This document shows positions 17,388-26,063 of a DNA stretch of 61,136 bases, one piece after another. Each line of letters starts with the position of its first letter. Within the stretch, counting starts at the first letter, position 1. The stretch comes from CAYWNA01 sp964459305. Its GTDB lineage: Bacteria > Planctomycetota > Planctomycetia > Pirellulales > Pirellulaceae. The notes under the pieces are model-generated. The model did not search any database. It was not told the origin of the DNA and saw only the letters and a program-made list of their open reading frames with translations. Position numbers and translations under genes: made by a program. The DNA lies in the NCBI GenBank assembly GCA_964459305.1, contig CAYWNA010000053.1:1-61136 (forward strand), given 5' to 3'.

Positions 17388-18194
17388 TCAAAAGTGCCAC
17401 GATTTGGGGCGGGGCCGCTTCGTCCGGCTCCTTTCTTCCGTCACAACCTCTGGCTTCTTCTTACGCGGCGTTTCGGACCCTGATTCACTCGAAAGTCGAA
17501 TAAGCCCCTCGTAGGCTTCGTATGCGGAGAGCCCTTCCGCCATCATATGACGCACGAAAGCGATCAGTTCCCCCTCGTTGTCCAGCTTCCCGGAACTCAG
17601 CATTCTGTCCCATCGCCGGAAATGGACATCCATGAACCAGCGGCCGAGTTGCTCTGGGTCGTGCGGTATCAAGGCGGCGAGGAATCGCTGGGTGGTCTCG
17701 ATGAGTCGCTTGTACGAGTTGGCCTCGTCCAGGTTCCACTCCCGGAGCAATCCTTCCAGGTACATCTGCACGTCGCCATCGGTCTCCAATGACTTTATCT
17801 TGGCCACGATTTCTGTCAGATCGGGTTCCTGACGCCGAAAACGCTGAGCCACATGGGCCGCGGTGTACCATTGGTCGATCCATCCGGCCACGCCGTCGTA
17901 GTCCATTTCCAGCGCTTCCCACAGGTCGAGCATCTCCTTGACCTTCTGGGCGTATTGGTCCGATTGGCTTTCACGAGCATCCGCCCACAGATCCGTAAGC
18001 TGCACATGAAAAAGCCGGCAGATCTTCTGCAGGGGCTTTTTCGACCGCTGATCGGGTTTCTGGAGGCCGGTTTGCAGCCAGCGGCCGAGCGTTCCGTAGC
18101 CCACGCCCGCGCGCTTAGCCACCTCACGCCTTGACAGAGGAGAGCTCTCGATCAGGCGTTTCAGGTTCGCGGCAAAGATCTCCTTCTCGGACAT
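17388..18194 (-). CDS. XRE-family helix-turn-helix regulator with unknown C-terminal domain
   Basis: A 268-residue protein. Residues about 8-60 are a Cro/CI-type HTH: FAANLKRLIESSPLSRREVA followed by KRAGVGYGTLGRWL, with a downstream segment ICRLFHVQLTDLWAD as in many XRE proteins. The remaining about 200 residues are helical and charged (WEALEMDYDGVAGWIDQWYT; HDPEQLGRWFMDVHFRRWDR) with no domain I recognise, ending in a basic tail (RSRTKRPRPKS). It is likely cytoplasmic and DNA-binding. It is convergent with pilT; whether it controls the pilus genes is not shown by the sequence. Confidence 0.75.
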   Translation of the reverse strand: MSEKEIFAANLKRLIESSPLSRREVAKRAGVGYGTLGRWLQTGLQKPDQRSKKPLQKICRLFHVQLTDLWADARESQSDQYAQKVKEMLDLWEALEMDYDGVAGWIDQWYTAAHVAQRFRRQEPDLTEIVAKIKSLETDGDVQMYLEGLLREWNLDEANSYKRLIETTQRFLAALIPHDPEQLGRWFMDVHFRRWDRMLSSGKLDNEGELIAFVRHMMAEGLSAYEAYEGLIRLSSESGSETPRKKKPEVVTEERSRTKRPRPKSWHF

Positions 18195-18281
18195 GGCTGT
18201 CCTTGCACAACTTCCAAGGCGGGAGGATTTCAGTCCATTTTCTCTTGACTTGACGGAATATCAACTCATGCAAAAGGAAAT

Positions 18282-21200
18282 TTATCGGCCAAGCAAATTG
18301 ACGGCTCGCACGGTTCGCGTACGCTCGTCGATCTCTGCGGGCAGGTGTCCTTTGAACCAAGCTTTGGCCCGGTACGTGAATTCGTCGCCGTTGGGCAGTA
18401 GCCTCGCCGGGCGATAGTGCGAGGCCAGTGGGTCGCTCGTGCGGCTGGTGGTGTGCGGGTGTTCATGGCATCCGACACATGACTTGGTCTCGCCCGGTCG
18501 TGCGTAGATCCACGTTCGCTGGTTGCCGAGTACCCGACGGTCGCTGTCCAGCACCTGATGGTGAATCAACCGATCGGCCGGGACCTCCACGCTGAAGGAA
18601 CCATCCGGCGCGAGCGGCACGGTGCCCAACACGCGAGCAAAAGTACCACCATGGTTCTTCCACACGGGTTCGGGGTTGGTTTGCGTGCTATGGCGGCCCA
18701 CCACCGGCACGCCTTCGATTACGCGCACCAGTCGCCCGCGAAGCGGAACATCCTTCTCTTGAGTCGCAAAGACCGACGAACAGACAAACTGCCCGCTGTA
18801 TGCGTATCGCTTGGCTTCCGGGGCACGATGTGGTGGCGGCGTGCGAGCGTAAATCGGACGCGGCTCGAAGTCGGCCGCCGCGGGATCGTTGTAGACAAGC
18901 TGCAAATCCTGCGTTTTCGGATCGAACCGGTACAGCCCGAGATCGATCTTCTCGCGGTCCGGCTCCTTCAACGCCGTCGCGCATAACACGGTGCCGTCCG
19001 GCAGCGGAAACGGCGTGGTGTACGCGCGGGTCTTGTAGTCGGGAGTGATCAGTTCCTCCGTATCGCGGCGCAAGCCGACCAGTGCGAATCCGCCCTGCGT
19101 GGCCACAATGATGTTTCGCCCGTCGGCCATTGGTTGGGGCTGAACCATGCGTAGTACGCGGTGCGTCAGCGGGCTTTCCTGCCCGTCGGCCGGCGTGCGA
19201 GGCCCATGGTCCAACGCACGCCAGAACGGTCGCCGCTCCGGACCGTACAGCACCACGTCCTTGGTGCCATCGGGATGGGCCGCGTGCAGTGTCAGCTCGG
19301 TCTTGTTCCGTGAGTAGAAGACCTCCAATCGACTGAACACAATCCGCCCATCGGGCAGAACGGCCGGTTCGTTGTCGCGGCCGATGTTGGTGGCGATTGG
19401 ATGAATGTCGCTGCCATCCGGGTTCATCACGTACAGCGCCGTACACGGGTATCCATGGTACTCATCCCGAATGCCGCTGCGAGTGGAGCTGTAGATGATC
19501 CTCCCGTCCGGCAAATACGCGGCACCCACGGCGTGGTACGGCCCGAAGGTCAGTTGTTCCAGTCCGGAACCACCCACATTGATACGCCAGATGTGCCACC
19601 AAGGGTCGTCTTCGCCGCGGTGCGAAAACACCACGTGCGTTGCGTCCCACGACAGCTCCGGCTCGGCCACGTAGCCGTCCGTGAATTCTGTCAGCGGAGT
19701 GACCTTTCCCTCCGGCGTGGGCGGGCGAAGGATATAGAGGTTTCTGCCCGGTCGGTACGCGGGGCCCGAGTCGGTCACCACATAGGTCTGCCGCCAACGG
19801 TCGGCCTGTTCGACCGTACCGATCGTGTTGGGGATGTTGTTGCTGCCCTTGATGAATACGATCGCGTCGAATGTCGGTGTGGACCCGTTCGTAGTCCCGC
19901 CTTTAGGCGGTCCCGGCCGGCTGAAGCCGGTACTACGAACACTTGTCTGGTCAGGCAAGGCCGCGTCTGGTTCCTCCTCTGCGCACTCAATGCCTCGCAC
20001 TTCGAGCGCATCGCGGGCGATGTGCCGAACGCACAGGAACGAATGATGCAGCGCCGCATCGCGAAGTGCCTCCAATGCCTGGTCGTTGCCCAAGTCGGCA
20101 AGCGCTTCGGCGGCAGCGTGGCGGATTTCGACAACTGAGCGTTCGTCGTTCAAAATGCGAACGATCAAGTCAGTGTGATCGTGGGCACCGAGCAAGCCGA
20201 GTGCCCGGATCGGCCCTTCGCGCCATCGTGGCGCCGGATCGTTGTACTCTTCGTCCTTGAACGTACCGCTGTAGCCAAAATCTGCTTCGGCCTTTGCCTC
20301 CGCGGTTAGTTTTGCCACCGGCTCAATCGCTCTTGAATCACCCAGCCATCCGATTGCTTTGGCCGCATTGATCCGCACCCAGCCCTCCTTGTGATCGAGC
20401 AGCGCCAACAGTCGAGGCAAATCCTCCGGCTCGGTACAAACGCACGGCAACCAGCTAGAAATCCGGTAGGGTGGAAAAGGTGACCACTCGGGCGAATCGT
20501 CCGGCCGCAGCTGCCGGCGCGGCTGACCAAGCACCTCGAACGCGTGCTCGCAGGCCTGCTGCCGCAACCCGCAGTAATCGAGCAAATGGCGAGTGAGCAA
20601 GTGCCCCACCTCGGGCTCGTACAGCATGAATGTGTCATGATCGCCCGGCAAGTTAGCCATGATCCTCGGCGCGATTCTTCGTACCGCCGCACGATTCTCG
20701 GTATCGTTCAGCGGCAGGCGGCACATCGCGTACGCGATGCCGTAGGGTGTCTCCAGCATCCGGTCCTCGCTCGGAAACCCCATCTTGTCGTCCGCCGGCA
20801 CGTCGGCAGGGTCTTTACCGTCCAACGCTTTTGCGTATCGCGTATAAGCGTGAATAAGTGCTGGCACAGCGCGGCGGTCGCCGAAGTCGCCCAAGGCATC
20901 GGCGGCATGACGTGCCCAGAACGGATTCTCCAGCAACCGGACCAATGCCTGAAACCCTTCCTCGTCCCGCAAACGCCCCAAAGACCGGAGGGCCGCTCGC
21001 ACCATGGGCCGGTATTTCGGTACTGTCGTGGGATTTGGGCCGATCACATCGAGTATCGTTTCTGTAGCTCCCGCACCGTCCAATGCGCCCAACGCCCGAA
21101 CGCCGCGTTCCAACCGCCACTCAGGCGGTGCCTCGTCGAGCGCGTCCACAAGCTCCGCCGGACCGACTTCGATTTCGAAGAAAGTGGTGGGATAGATGGG

Positions 21201-22028
21201 CCGTTGGTTTCCGAAGCTGGTGATGCGCACGTATCGTGCCTTGCGCTTCGGAAAGCGGATCGCCAATTCCACGCGCAGGTCGTCCTTTTCTCGCTGGACC
21301 ACTTCGAAGTCCTGGTTGTCCAGACTAGTGGCCAGTTCGTACTCGGTCATCAAGTAGCCTGGACCGTATTGGTGCACGACGACCGCCGAGATCTCTTCGA
21401 CCTTGCCCAAATCGACGGTGCACCATTGGGGAAACGCTACGTTTTTGGTTTGCCAATAGGCAGGACCAATCTGACCATCCAACAAAATGCTGGGCGGCCC
21501 CCGGTAGGTTGTCGAGGCTTCCACGTTGCCCAACACAGCCCGACTCTTGGCCCCGCGAACGAGATCCAACACGTCCTTGGGCGGTTGATCCGCCGGAACG
21601 CCAGCCCACCACTGGCGCCATCTTCCCGCTTCGGCTTCGCGCTGTTCGGACGGGCCGACCGAGTTGAAGGGAAACTCCATGCCCGTCAGATTCGTCAGCG
21701 ACACGTGTGCAGCCTGCCGGACCATCCAGTCCCGATCGTCCAGCGACCGCATCAACGGCTCCACACCCGCACGACCGCCGCACCAAGCCAGGGCCATCAC
21801 AGCCTGTCGTCGCACATCGCGGTCGACGTCTTCAAGACAACGGACGAGTGCTGCTTCGGCCCGATACGCGCGCAGGAAACCCAATGCCTCGGCCGCACCG
21901 GCGCGGACCTTCGATGATTCATCGGTCAGCTTGCCCAAGTTCTCCGCAAACTGCGTTTCGTAGGGACCAGTTGGTGAGGCTTGAGCCAATAGGGTCAAGA
22001 AAAGAAACGAGGTGGACGGCAATATCAT
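18282..22028 (-). CDS. Secreted HEAT-repeat / discoidin / HzsA-related protein with one heme-c motif
   Basis: A 1248-residue protein with a short signal peptide (MILPSTSFLFLTLLAQASPT). Domains in order: HEAT repeats at about 30-115; an F5/8 type C (discoidin)-like domain at about 165-285 (VDLGKVEEISAVVVHQYGPG; ARYVRITSFGNQRPIYP); more HEAT repeats at about 300-690; then an HzsA-related beta-propeller-type region with repeated PDG-R-I motifs (AAYLPDGRIIYSSTRSG; NEPAVLPDGRIVFSRLEVF). Near the C-terminus is a c-type heme site C1184-VG-C1187-H1188. HzsA is the alpha subunit of anammox hydrazine synthase; such homologues are widespread in non-anammox planctomycetes with unknown function, so hydrazine synthesis is not inferred. 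A palindromic repeat is inserted in frame at 19887-19940. Confidence 0.75.
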   Translation of the reverse strand: MILPSTSFLFLTLLAQASPTGPYETQFAENLGKLTDESSKVRAGAAEALGFLRAYRAEAALVRCLEDVDRDVRRQAVMALAWCGGRAGVEPLMRSLDDRDWMVRQAAHVSLTNLTGMEFPFNSVGPSEQREAEAGRWRQWWAGVPADQPPKDVLDLVRGAKSRAVLGNVEASTTYRGPPSILLDGQIGPAYWQTKNVAFPQWCTVDLGKVEEISAVVVHQYGPGYLMTEYELATSLDNQDFEVVQREKDDLRVELAIRFPKRKARYVRITSFGNQRPIYPTTFFEIEVGPAELVDALDEAPPEWRLERGVRALGALDGAGATETILDVIGPNPTTVPKYRPMVRAALRSLGRLRDEEGFQALVRLLENPFWARHAADALGDFGDRRAVPALIHAYTRYAKALDGKDPADVPADDKMGFPSEDRMLETPYGIAYAMCRLPLNDTENRAAVRRIAPRIMANLPGDHDTFMLYEPEVGHLLTRHLLDYCGLRQQACEHAFEVLGQPRRQLRPDDSPEWSPFPPYRISSWLPCVCTEPEDLPRLLALLDHKEGWVRINAAKAIGWLGDSRAIEPVAKLTAEAKAEADFGYSGTFKDEEYNDPAPRWREGPIRALGLLGAHDHTDLIVRILNDERSVVEIRHAAAEALADLGNDQALEALRDAALHHSFLCVRHIARDALEVRGIECAEEEPDAALPDQTSVRSTGFSRPGPPKGGTTNGSTPTFDAIVFIKGSNNIPNTIGTVEQADRWRQTYVVTDSGPAYRPGRNLYILRPPTPEGKVTPLTEFTDGYVAEPELSWDATHVVFSHRGEDDPWWHIWRINVGGSGLEQLTFGPYHAVGAAYLPDGRIIYSSTRSGIRDEYHGYPCTALYVMNPDGSDIHPIATNIGRDNEPAVLPDGRIVFSRLEVFYSRNKTELTLHAAHPDGTKDVVLYGPERRPFWRALDHGPRTPADGQESPLTHRVLRMVQPQPMADGRNIIVATQGGFALVGLRRDTEELITPDYKTRAYTTPFPLPDGTVLCATALKEPDREKIDLGLYRFDPKTQDLQLVYNDPAAADFEPRPIYARTPPPHRAPEAKRYAYSGQFVCSSVFATQEKDVPLRGRLVRVIEGVPVVGRHSTQTNPEPVWKNHGGTFARVLGTVPLAPDGSFSVEVPADRLIHHQVLDSDRRVLGNQRTWIYARPGETKSCVGCHEHPHTTSRTSDPLASHYRPARLLPNGDEFTYRAKAWFKGHLPAEIDERTRTVRAVNLLGR
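19887..19940. repeat. Palindromic repeat inserted in frame inside a coding gene (family H)
   Basis: The 54-bp element has outer arms GTTCGTAGT and ACTACGAAC-type ends enclosing two 14-bp mini-palindromes, CCGCCTTTAGGCGG and CCGGCTGAAGCCGG. Its length is exactly 18 codons. On the minus strand it encodes VRSTGFSRPGPPKGGTTN, a low-complexity insert between the HEAT region and the HzsA-like region. The same style of element is normally intergenic. Confidence 0.8.
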
Positions 22029-22163
22029 TGGCGTGAAGTGGCTAGAGGGCTGTTTTTCCAGCGAGAATTGTACCCTAAACTAACCGTCTTTGGTACTTGC
22101 TGCAACGTTGATCCGCCTGTTGTTCCCAGTTAAATGGCAATTCGGTCTGTGGGCTCTTGACTC
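22029..22163. promoter_or_regulatory. Divergent promoter region
   Basis: The 135 bp between the divergent HzsA-related gene and the Nudix gene must carry both promoters. No confident -35/-10 pair or operator palindrome was found by eye, and no strong ribosome binding site precedes the Nudix ATG. Confidence 0.3.
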
Positions 22164-22724
22164 ATGCAAACGTGGAAAACCCTGTCGCGGCGTACCGTTC
22201 TGAGTCATAGTAAGTATCTGACCGTGGAGAGCCATACGGTCGAGTTACCAAACGGACAAGTGCTCGCCGACTGGCCGTGGTTAGTCACGCCGGATTACGT
22301 GAACGTTGTCGCCATCGACGAGAATGACGACTTCCTTTGCCTCCGCCAGACGAAATATGCCGTCGATGGCACATCCCTTGCGGCGGTGGGTGGATTTGTA
22401 GAGCCGGAGGAAGAACCGCTCGCCGCAGCACAACGCGAACTGCATGAAGAGACCGGTTACGAAGCCTCCGACTGGGTGAATCTAGGAAGCTATCCCGTAG
22501 ACGGCAATCGCGGAGCCGGAACGGCACACCTGTTCCTGGCTCGCGATGCTCGCCGAACAGCCGACCCCTGTGCGGACGACCTAGAGGAGCAACAGCTAAT
22601 CCACCTGAGTCGCACCGAAGTGAAAACCGCGCTCTTGGGCGGAGAATTCAAAGCGCTGCCGTGGACCACGGCTGTGGCGCTGGCATTACAATACGTGCAG
22701 CCTGGTCGGGAGACTTCGGCATGA
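22164..22724 (+). CDS. Nudix hydrolase
   Basis: A 186-residue cytoplasmic protein with a complete Nudix box at residues 77-98: G77-x5-E83-x7-R91-E92-L93-x-E95-E96-x-G98, in the segment GGFVEPEEEPLAAAQRELHE. The N-terminal segment (LSRRTVLSHSKYLTVESHTV) resembles ADP-ribose pyrophosphatase-type members, which cleave ADP-sugars to AMP plus sugar phosphate. The Box glutamates bind the divalent metal. It stands alone, with divergent and repeat-filled flanks. Confidence 0.85.
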   Translation: MQTWKTLSRRTVLSHSKYLTVESHTVELPNGQVLADWPWLVTPDYVNVVAIDENDDFLCLRQTKYAVDGTSLAAVGGFVEPEEEPLAAAQRELHEETGYEASDWVNLGSYPVDGNRGAGTAHLFLARDARRTADPCADDLEEQQLIHLSRTEVKTALLGGEFKALPWTTAVALALQYVQPGRETSA

Positions 22725-23045
22725 TACGAGAGTAGATACTGCCCACCTTCGAATTGGTATGTATCCGAAACTATACCACCCGCGGACAAGTCTGCCCCGT
22801 AGCCGAACTCGCCAGAGTTTGGTCTTCCCTGCGCCGTCCAAAGGCTGGCGACTTCGGCTACATGCGGAAAAATGTCGACCCTGGCAGCGGGCAGCGTATC
22901 ATCCATATTCGGACCATTTATTTTGCCTCTGCCTGTCTGAGCTGCGATTCAATCCGCTGCTTCGGAAGCTGTCCTCGTCCGCCCTCTCGTGATATGATGG
23001 GACGTCATCGGCAAATCTGTCATCGGTCCACGACAGGAGAATCAC
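22725..23045. other. Intergenic region holding a family B repeat
   Basis: No gene is supported. The region carries the repeat described at 22771-22893, followed by about 150 bp that must include the promoter of the 968-residue secreted protein. Confidence 0.5.
22771..22893. repeat. Dispersed repeat family B, copy 1 (extended)
   Basis: The core is an inverted repeat with arms 22799-22822 and 22838-22861 (left arm begins GTAGCCGAACTCGCCAGAG). The flanks CCGCGGACAAG upstream and TGCGGAAAAATGTC downstream are also shared with copy 3 at 43587-43709, so the repeated unit is about 120 bp and more than a hairpin. Confidence 0.85.
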
Positions 23046-25952
23046 ATGAGTCGTCGGTTTCTTTGTTCTTATGCGTTTGTTGCCTGCCTGGTTGCGGCAG
23101 CGTCGCTGTTTGCCGCGGGGCCCGTCGAGGTGAGCGGGCGCTATCCGCATCTGGCGATGTTCAACCATCAGGCCGAGTGCGGTACCGGCGCGGTCGGGCC
23201 GTGGGCCGACCGGCTGTGGGCAATTACCTACGGCCCGCACCTGCCCGCCGGATCCGACGACAAGCTCTACGAAATCGACGCGGCCTTGAACCGGACGACC
23301 CGCCCAGAGAGCGTCGGCGGTACGCCGGCCAACCGGATGATTCACCGCGAGTCGAACCAACTGAACATTGGTCCGTACTTCATCGACGCCGAACGCAACG
23401 TACGCGTGGTGCCGCCATCGAAGATGTACGGCCGGCTGACCGCCACGGCTCGACACTTGACGGACCCGGCGGGCAAGGTCTACGTGTGCGACATGGAGGG
23501 TTTGATCTACGAGGTCGACGTGCAAAGTCTCGACGTCGACCTTCTCTTCAAACGCCCGGTGCCCGGCTGGCACAGCAAGGGCGGATATAGCGGCCAAGGA
23601 CGGCTGGTGTTGGCTTTCAACGGCGAACACGGAGCCGGTTCGGTTAACAAATACAAGCCGTTCGACTACTTCCTCGACCCGACGCCCACCAGTCGCGAGG
23701 ACGCTGGATCGCTTTGCGAGTGGGACGGACAGACATGGCGGCTGATCGAGCGGCGGCAGTTCACCGACGTGACCGGCCCAGGCGGCATCCTCGGACCGCC
23801 GAACGACGAGGCCCCGCTATGGGCCATCGGCTGGGACCGCCGGTCACTGCTTCTGAAGCTCTGCGACGACGACCGCTGGCATACGTTCCGCCTGCCGGTG
23901 GCCGACTACAGTTACTTCGGCAAGCACGGATGGCATACCGAGTGGCCGCGGATCCGCGAAGTCACCGGCGGCAAGTACTTGATGAACTTGCATGGCGGGT
24001 GGTTCGACTTCCCCGGCACGTTCTCGGCGGCCAACACGGGCGGGCTGCGGCCGCTGGGCAGCTATGCGAAGATCACCGGCGACTTTTGCGCCTTCGACGG
24101 CCGCATTGTCTTCGGTTGTGACGACACGGCAAAGTCAGGCTTCAGCCGCGCCGGCGTCGGCGACACACTCAACCGGCTCAACGGTCAATCGTGCTCGAAC
24201 CTGTGGTTTGCGACATGGGAGGGCTTTTCGCACGCGGGCCGCCCGGCCGGATTCGGCGGACCGTGGCTGGGCGACGACGTTCGGGCCGGAGTGGCGTCCG
24301 ATCCGTTCCTGTTGGCCGGATTCGAGCAGCGATGTCTGCATCTGGCGATCGGCGTGTCCGGCGTCGAGACATCGGGCATCAAGCGGTGCTCGGAGAAGTT
24401 CGACGTGACGCAGGTGCCCCGGAAACTCGCCGGTCTGGCCCACGTGACCGTTCGCCGCGGCGATTACCACGAGCCGGCCCCGCCCTACTCATTCGTCGTC
24501 GACCGCGACGTGGTGGTTTACCTGTCCGTCGATGAACGAGGCGATCCCCGGCCCGGCGACGGCTGGCGGAAGACCGACATGCGGCTCGAGTGGGGCGGCA
24601 GTTACACCGACTCGGTCTACGTCAAGGAGTTCACGAAGGGCCGCGTCGACGTACCCGGAAACGACCTGGAGCACAAGCTGGGCGACTACGGGCTGCCCCA
24701 TCTGTGCTTCATCGAACCGGCCGACGGCGACGCAGGCGAGCTTCAGGTCACCGAATTGCCCAAAGACCTGGCCGCCCAGGTCACTCGGCCCCGAATCGTG
24801 TCCAAATCAGTGCCAGAGGGGCCCGTCGCCTTCACGCTGGAAATCGACCGGAAGGGTGACGGCACGTGGACCGAGTACAAAACGATCCCCATGCCGGAGT
24901 CGCGATACGCATATCACGTGTTCCCCGACGACTTGGACGCCGCCTGGATCCGTTTGAGGATCGACCGCGACGTATCGGGTGTGACAGCCTACTTCCACTA
25001 CGGCCCGGGCGGCGGAGCGGTGACCGATCGCGACATGTTTGCGGCGCTGGCCGACGTTGACCAACCCGGCCCCTGGACCTCGGCCGTGGTCCGCAGCGAA
25101 GGCGACGACCGAATCATGCTGGGCGTGCTCACGCGGCAGGTGGACGCCGCAGGCGAGCCCGGCCCGGCGCAAACCTACCAGGTTGGGCCTGAGATGAAGT
25201 TCCAACCCACCGAGCCGGAAAGCGAGTCGGCCCAGTTTCTGCGCGAGCAGGTTGCGGTGGTCGACCAGGTCATCCGGATCGACGACGCCTCGGTGATCGT
25301 CACCGAGGGCAGCCTGCAAGTCCGGTTACCCAAGTCGCACGTGGCTTACGATAATCCCTGGGCCACAGGCTGGCCGCGGGCGTTGCGCGAGGTGGTGACC
25401 GAGCGATCGTTGCTCAACGCCGCCGGCAGCTTCTATATCCTGCCGCGCAGCAACTCCGGCGGACTGCGACGGATCAAGCCGCTCTCGACGCACAACAAGC
25501 GGATCACCGACTTCTGCTCGTGGCGAGGAATGCTGGTGCTGGCCGGGTGCAAGGCGTCGGCCGAGCCGGATGGCCACTGCTTTGCGGCGGATGGCAGCAA
25601 CGCTCGGCTGTGGTTTGGCGATATCGACGATCTGTGGAAGTTCGGCAAGCCGACTGGGCGCGGCGGACCGTGGCTTGCCACGGCAGTCGAGGCCGGCGAA
25701 CCGTCCGACCCATACTTGATGGCCGGCTACGACCGCAAAACGGTCGAGCTTTCGCACGACGCGGGGGACGACGTCGGTTTCGCGTTACAGGTCGACCCGG
25801 CCGCCGACGGCACCTGGCTGCCATACGCGACGATCCGCGTGCCGGCCGGCGAGACGGTCACCCACACCTTTCCTGCCGGTTACGCCGCCCATTGGATTTG
25901 CCTAACGCCTGACCGGTCATGCAAGGCCACGGCCGTGTTCGCTTACGAATGA
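23046..25952 (+). CDS. Large secreted planctomycete protein with internal duplication, function unknown
   Basis: A 968-residue protein with a CAGGAGA ribosome binding site and a signal peptide (MSRRFLCSYAFVACLVAAAS, cleavage near LFA-A). The first about 200 residues read like beta-propeller blades (GKVYVCDMEGLIYEVDVQSL). Around residues 290-450 and again 780-915 there is a repeated pattern: a Phe/Gly-rich block ending SNTGGLRPLGSYAKITGDFC-like or SGGLRRIKPLSTHNKRITDF, then LWFATWE or LWFGDID and a GGPWL motif. Each is followed by a beta domain with GDGTWTEYKTI or ADGTWLPYATI. I do not recognise the family or a catalytic site. It is extracytoplasmic and probably binds carbohydrate or a surface polymer; that is inference. 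Confidence 0.6.
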   Translation: MSRRFLCSYAFVACLVAAASLFAAGPVEVSGRYPHLAMFNHQAECGTGAVGPWADRLWAITYGPHLPAGSDDKLYEIDAALNRTTRPESVGGTPANRMIHRESNQLNIGPYFIDAERNVRVVPPSKMYGRLTATARHLTDPAGKVYVCDMEGLIYEVDVQSLDVDLLFKRPVPGWHSKGGYSGQGRLVLAFNGEHGAGSVNKYKPFDYFLDPTPTSREDAGSLCEWDGQTWRLIERRQFTDVTGPGGILGPPNDEAPLWAIGWDRRSLLLKLCDDDRWHTFRLPVADYSYFGKHGWHTEWPRIREVTGGKYLMNLHGGWFDFPGTFSAANTGGLRPLGSYAKITGDFCAFDGRIVFGCDDTAKSGFSRAGVGDTLNRLNGQSCSNLWFATWEGFSHAGRPAGFGGPWLGDDVRAGVASDPFLLAGFEQRCLHLAIGVSGVETSGIKRCSEKFDVTQVPRKLAGLAHVTVRRGDYHEPAPPYSFVVDRDVVVYLSVDERGDPRPGDGWRKTDMRLEWGGSYTDSVYVKEFTKGRVDVPGNDLEHKLGDYGLPHLCFIEPADGDAGELQVTELPKDLAAQVTRPRIVSKSVPEGPVAFTLEIDRKGDGTWTEYKTIPMPESRYAYHVFPDDLDAAWIRLRIDRDVSGVTAYFHYGPGGGAVTDRDMFAALADVDQPGPWTSAVVRSEGDDRIMLGVLTRQVDAAGEPGPAQTYQVGPEMKFQPTEPESESAQFLREQVAVVDQVIRIDDASVIVTEGSLQVRLPKSHVAYDNPWATGWPRALREVVTERSLLNAAGSFYILPRSNSGGLRRIKPLSTHNKRITDFCSWRGMLVLAGCKASAEPDGHCFAADGSNARLWFGDIDDLWKFGKPTGRGGPWLATAVEAGEPSDPYLMAGYDRKTVELSHDAGDDVGFALQVDPAADGTWLPYATIRVPAGETVTHTFPAGYAAHWICLTPDRSCKATAVFAYE

Positions 25953-25965
25953 CCAGAGACTCAAT

Positions 25966-26032
25966 GTAGCCGAACTCGCCAGAGTTTGGTTCTCCCCATG
26001 TCGAGCGACCAAAGTCTGGCGACTTCGGCTAC
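25966..26032. repeat. Dispersed repeat family B, copy 2 (core only)
   Basis: A core inverted repeat identical in design to the copies at 22799-22861 and 43616-43678, with GTAGCCGAACTCGCCAGAG at the left end and CTGGCGACTTCGGCTAC at the right end. It lacks the longer shared flanks. It lies between convergent genes and may act as a transcription terminator. Confidence 0.85.
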
Positions 26033-26063
26033 CATGGGTCCAGGATCTATGTCGGCGCCGACC

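Noticed and set aside
20544..21917. Plus-strand frame of 457 codons opposite the HEAT/HzsA-related gene
   Set aside because: It mirrors the HEAT region and contains no independent family signature.
18282..22028. Evidence for anammox metabolism
   Set aside because: Only HzsA-like domains are seen, in multidomain proteins found widely in non-anammox planctomycetes; no HzsB, HzsC, hydrazine dehydrogenase or ladderane genes are in the window.
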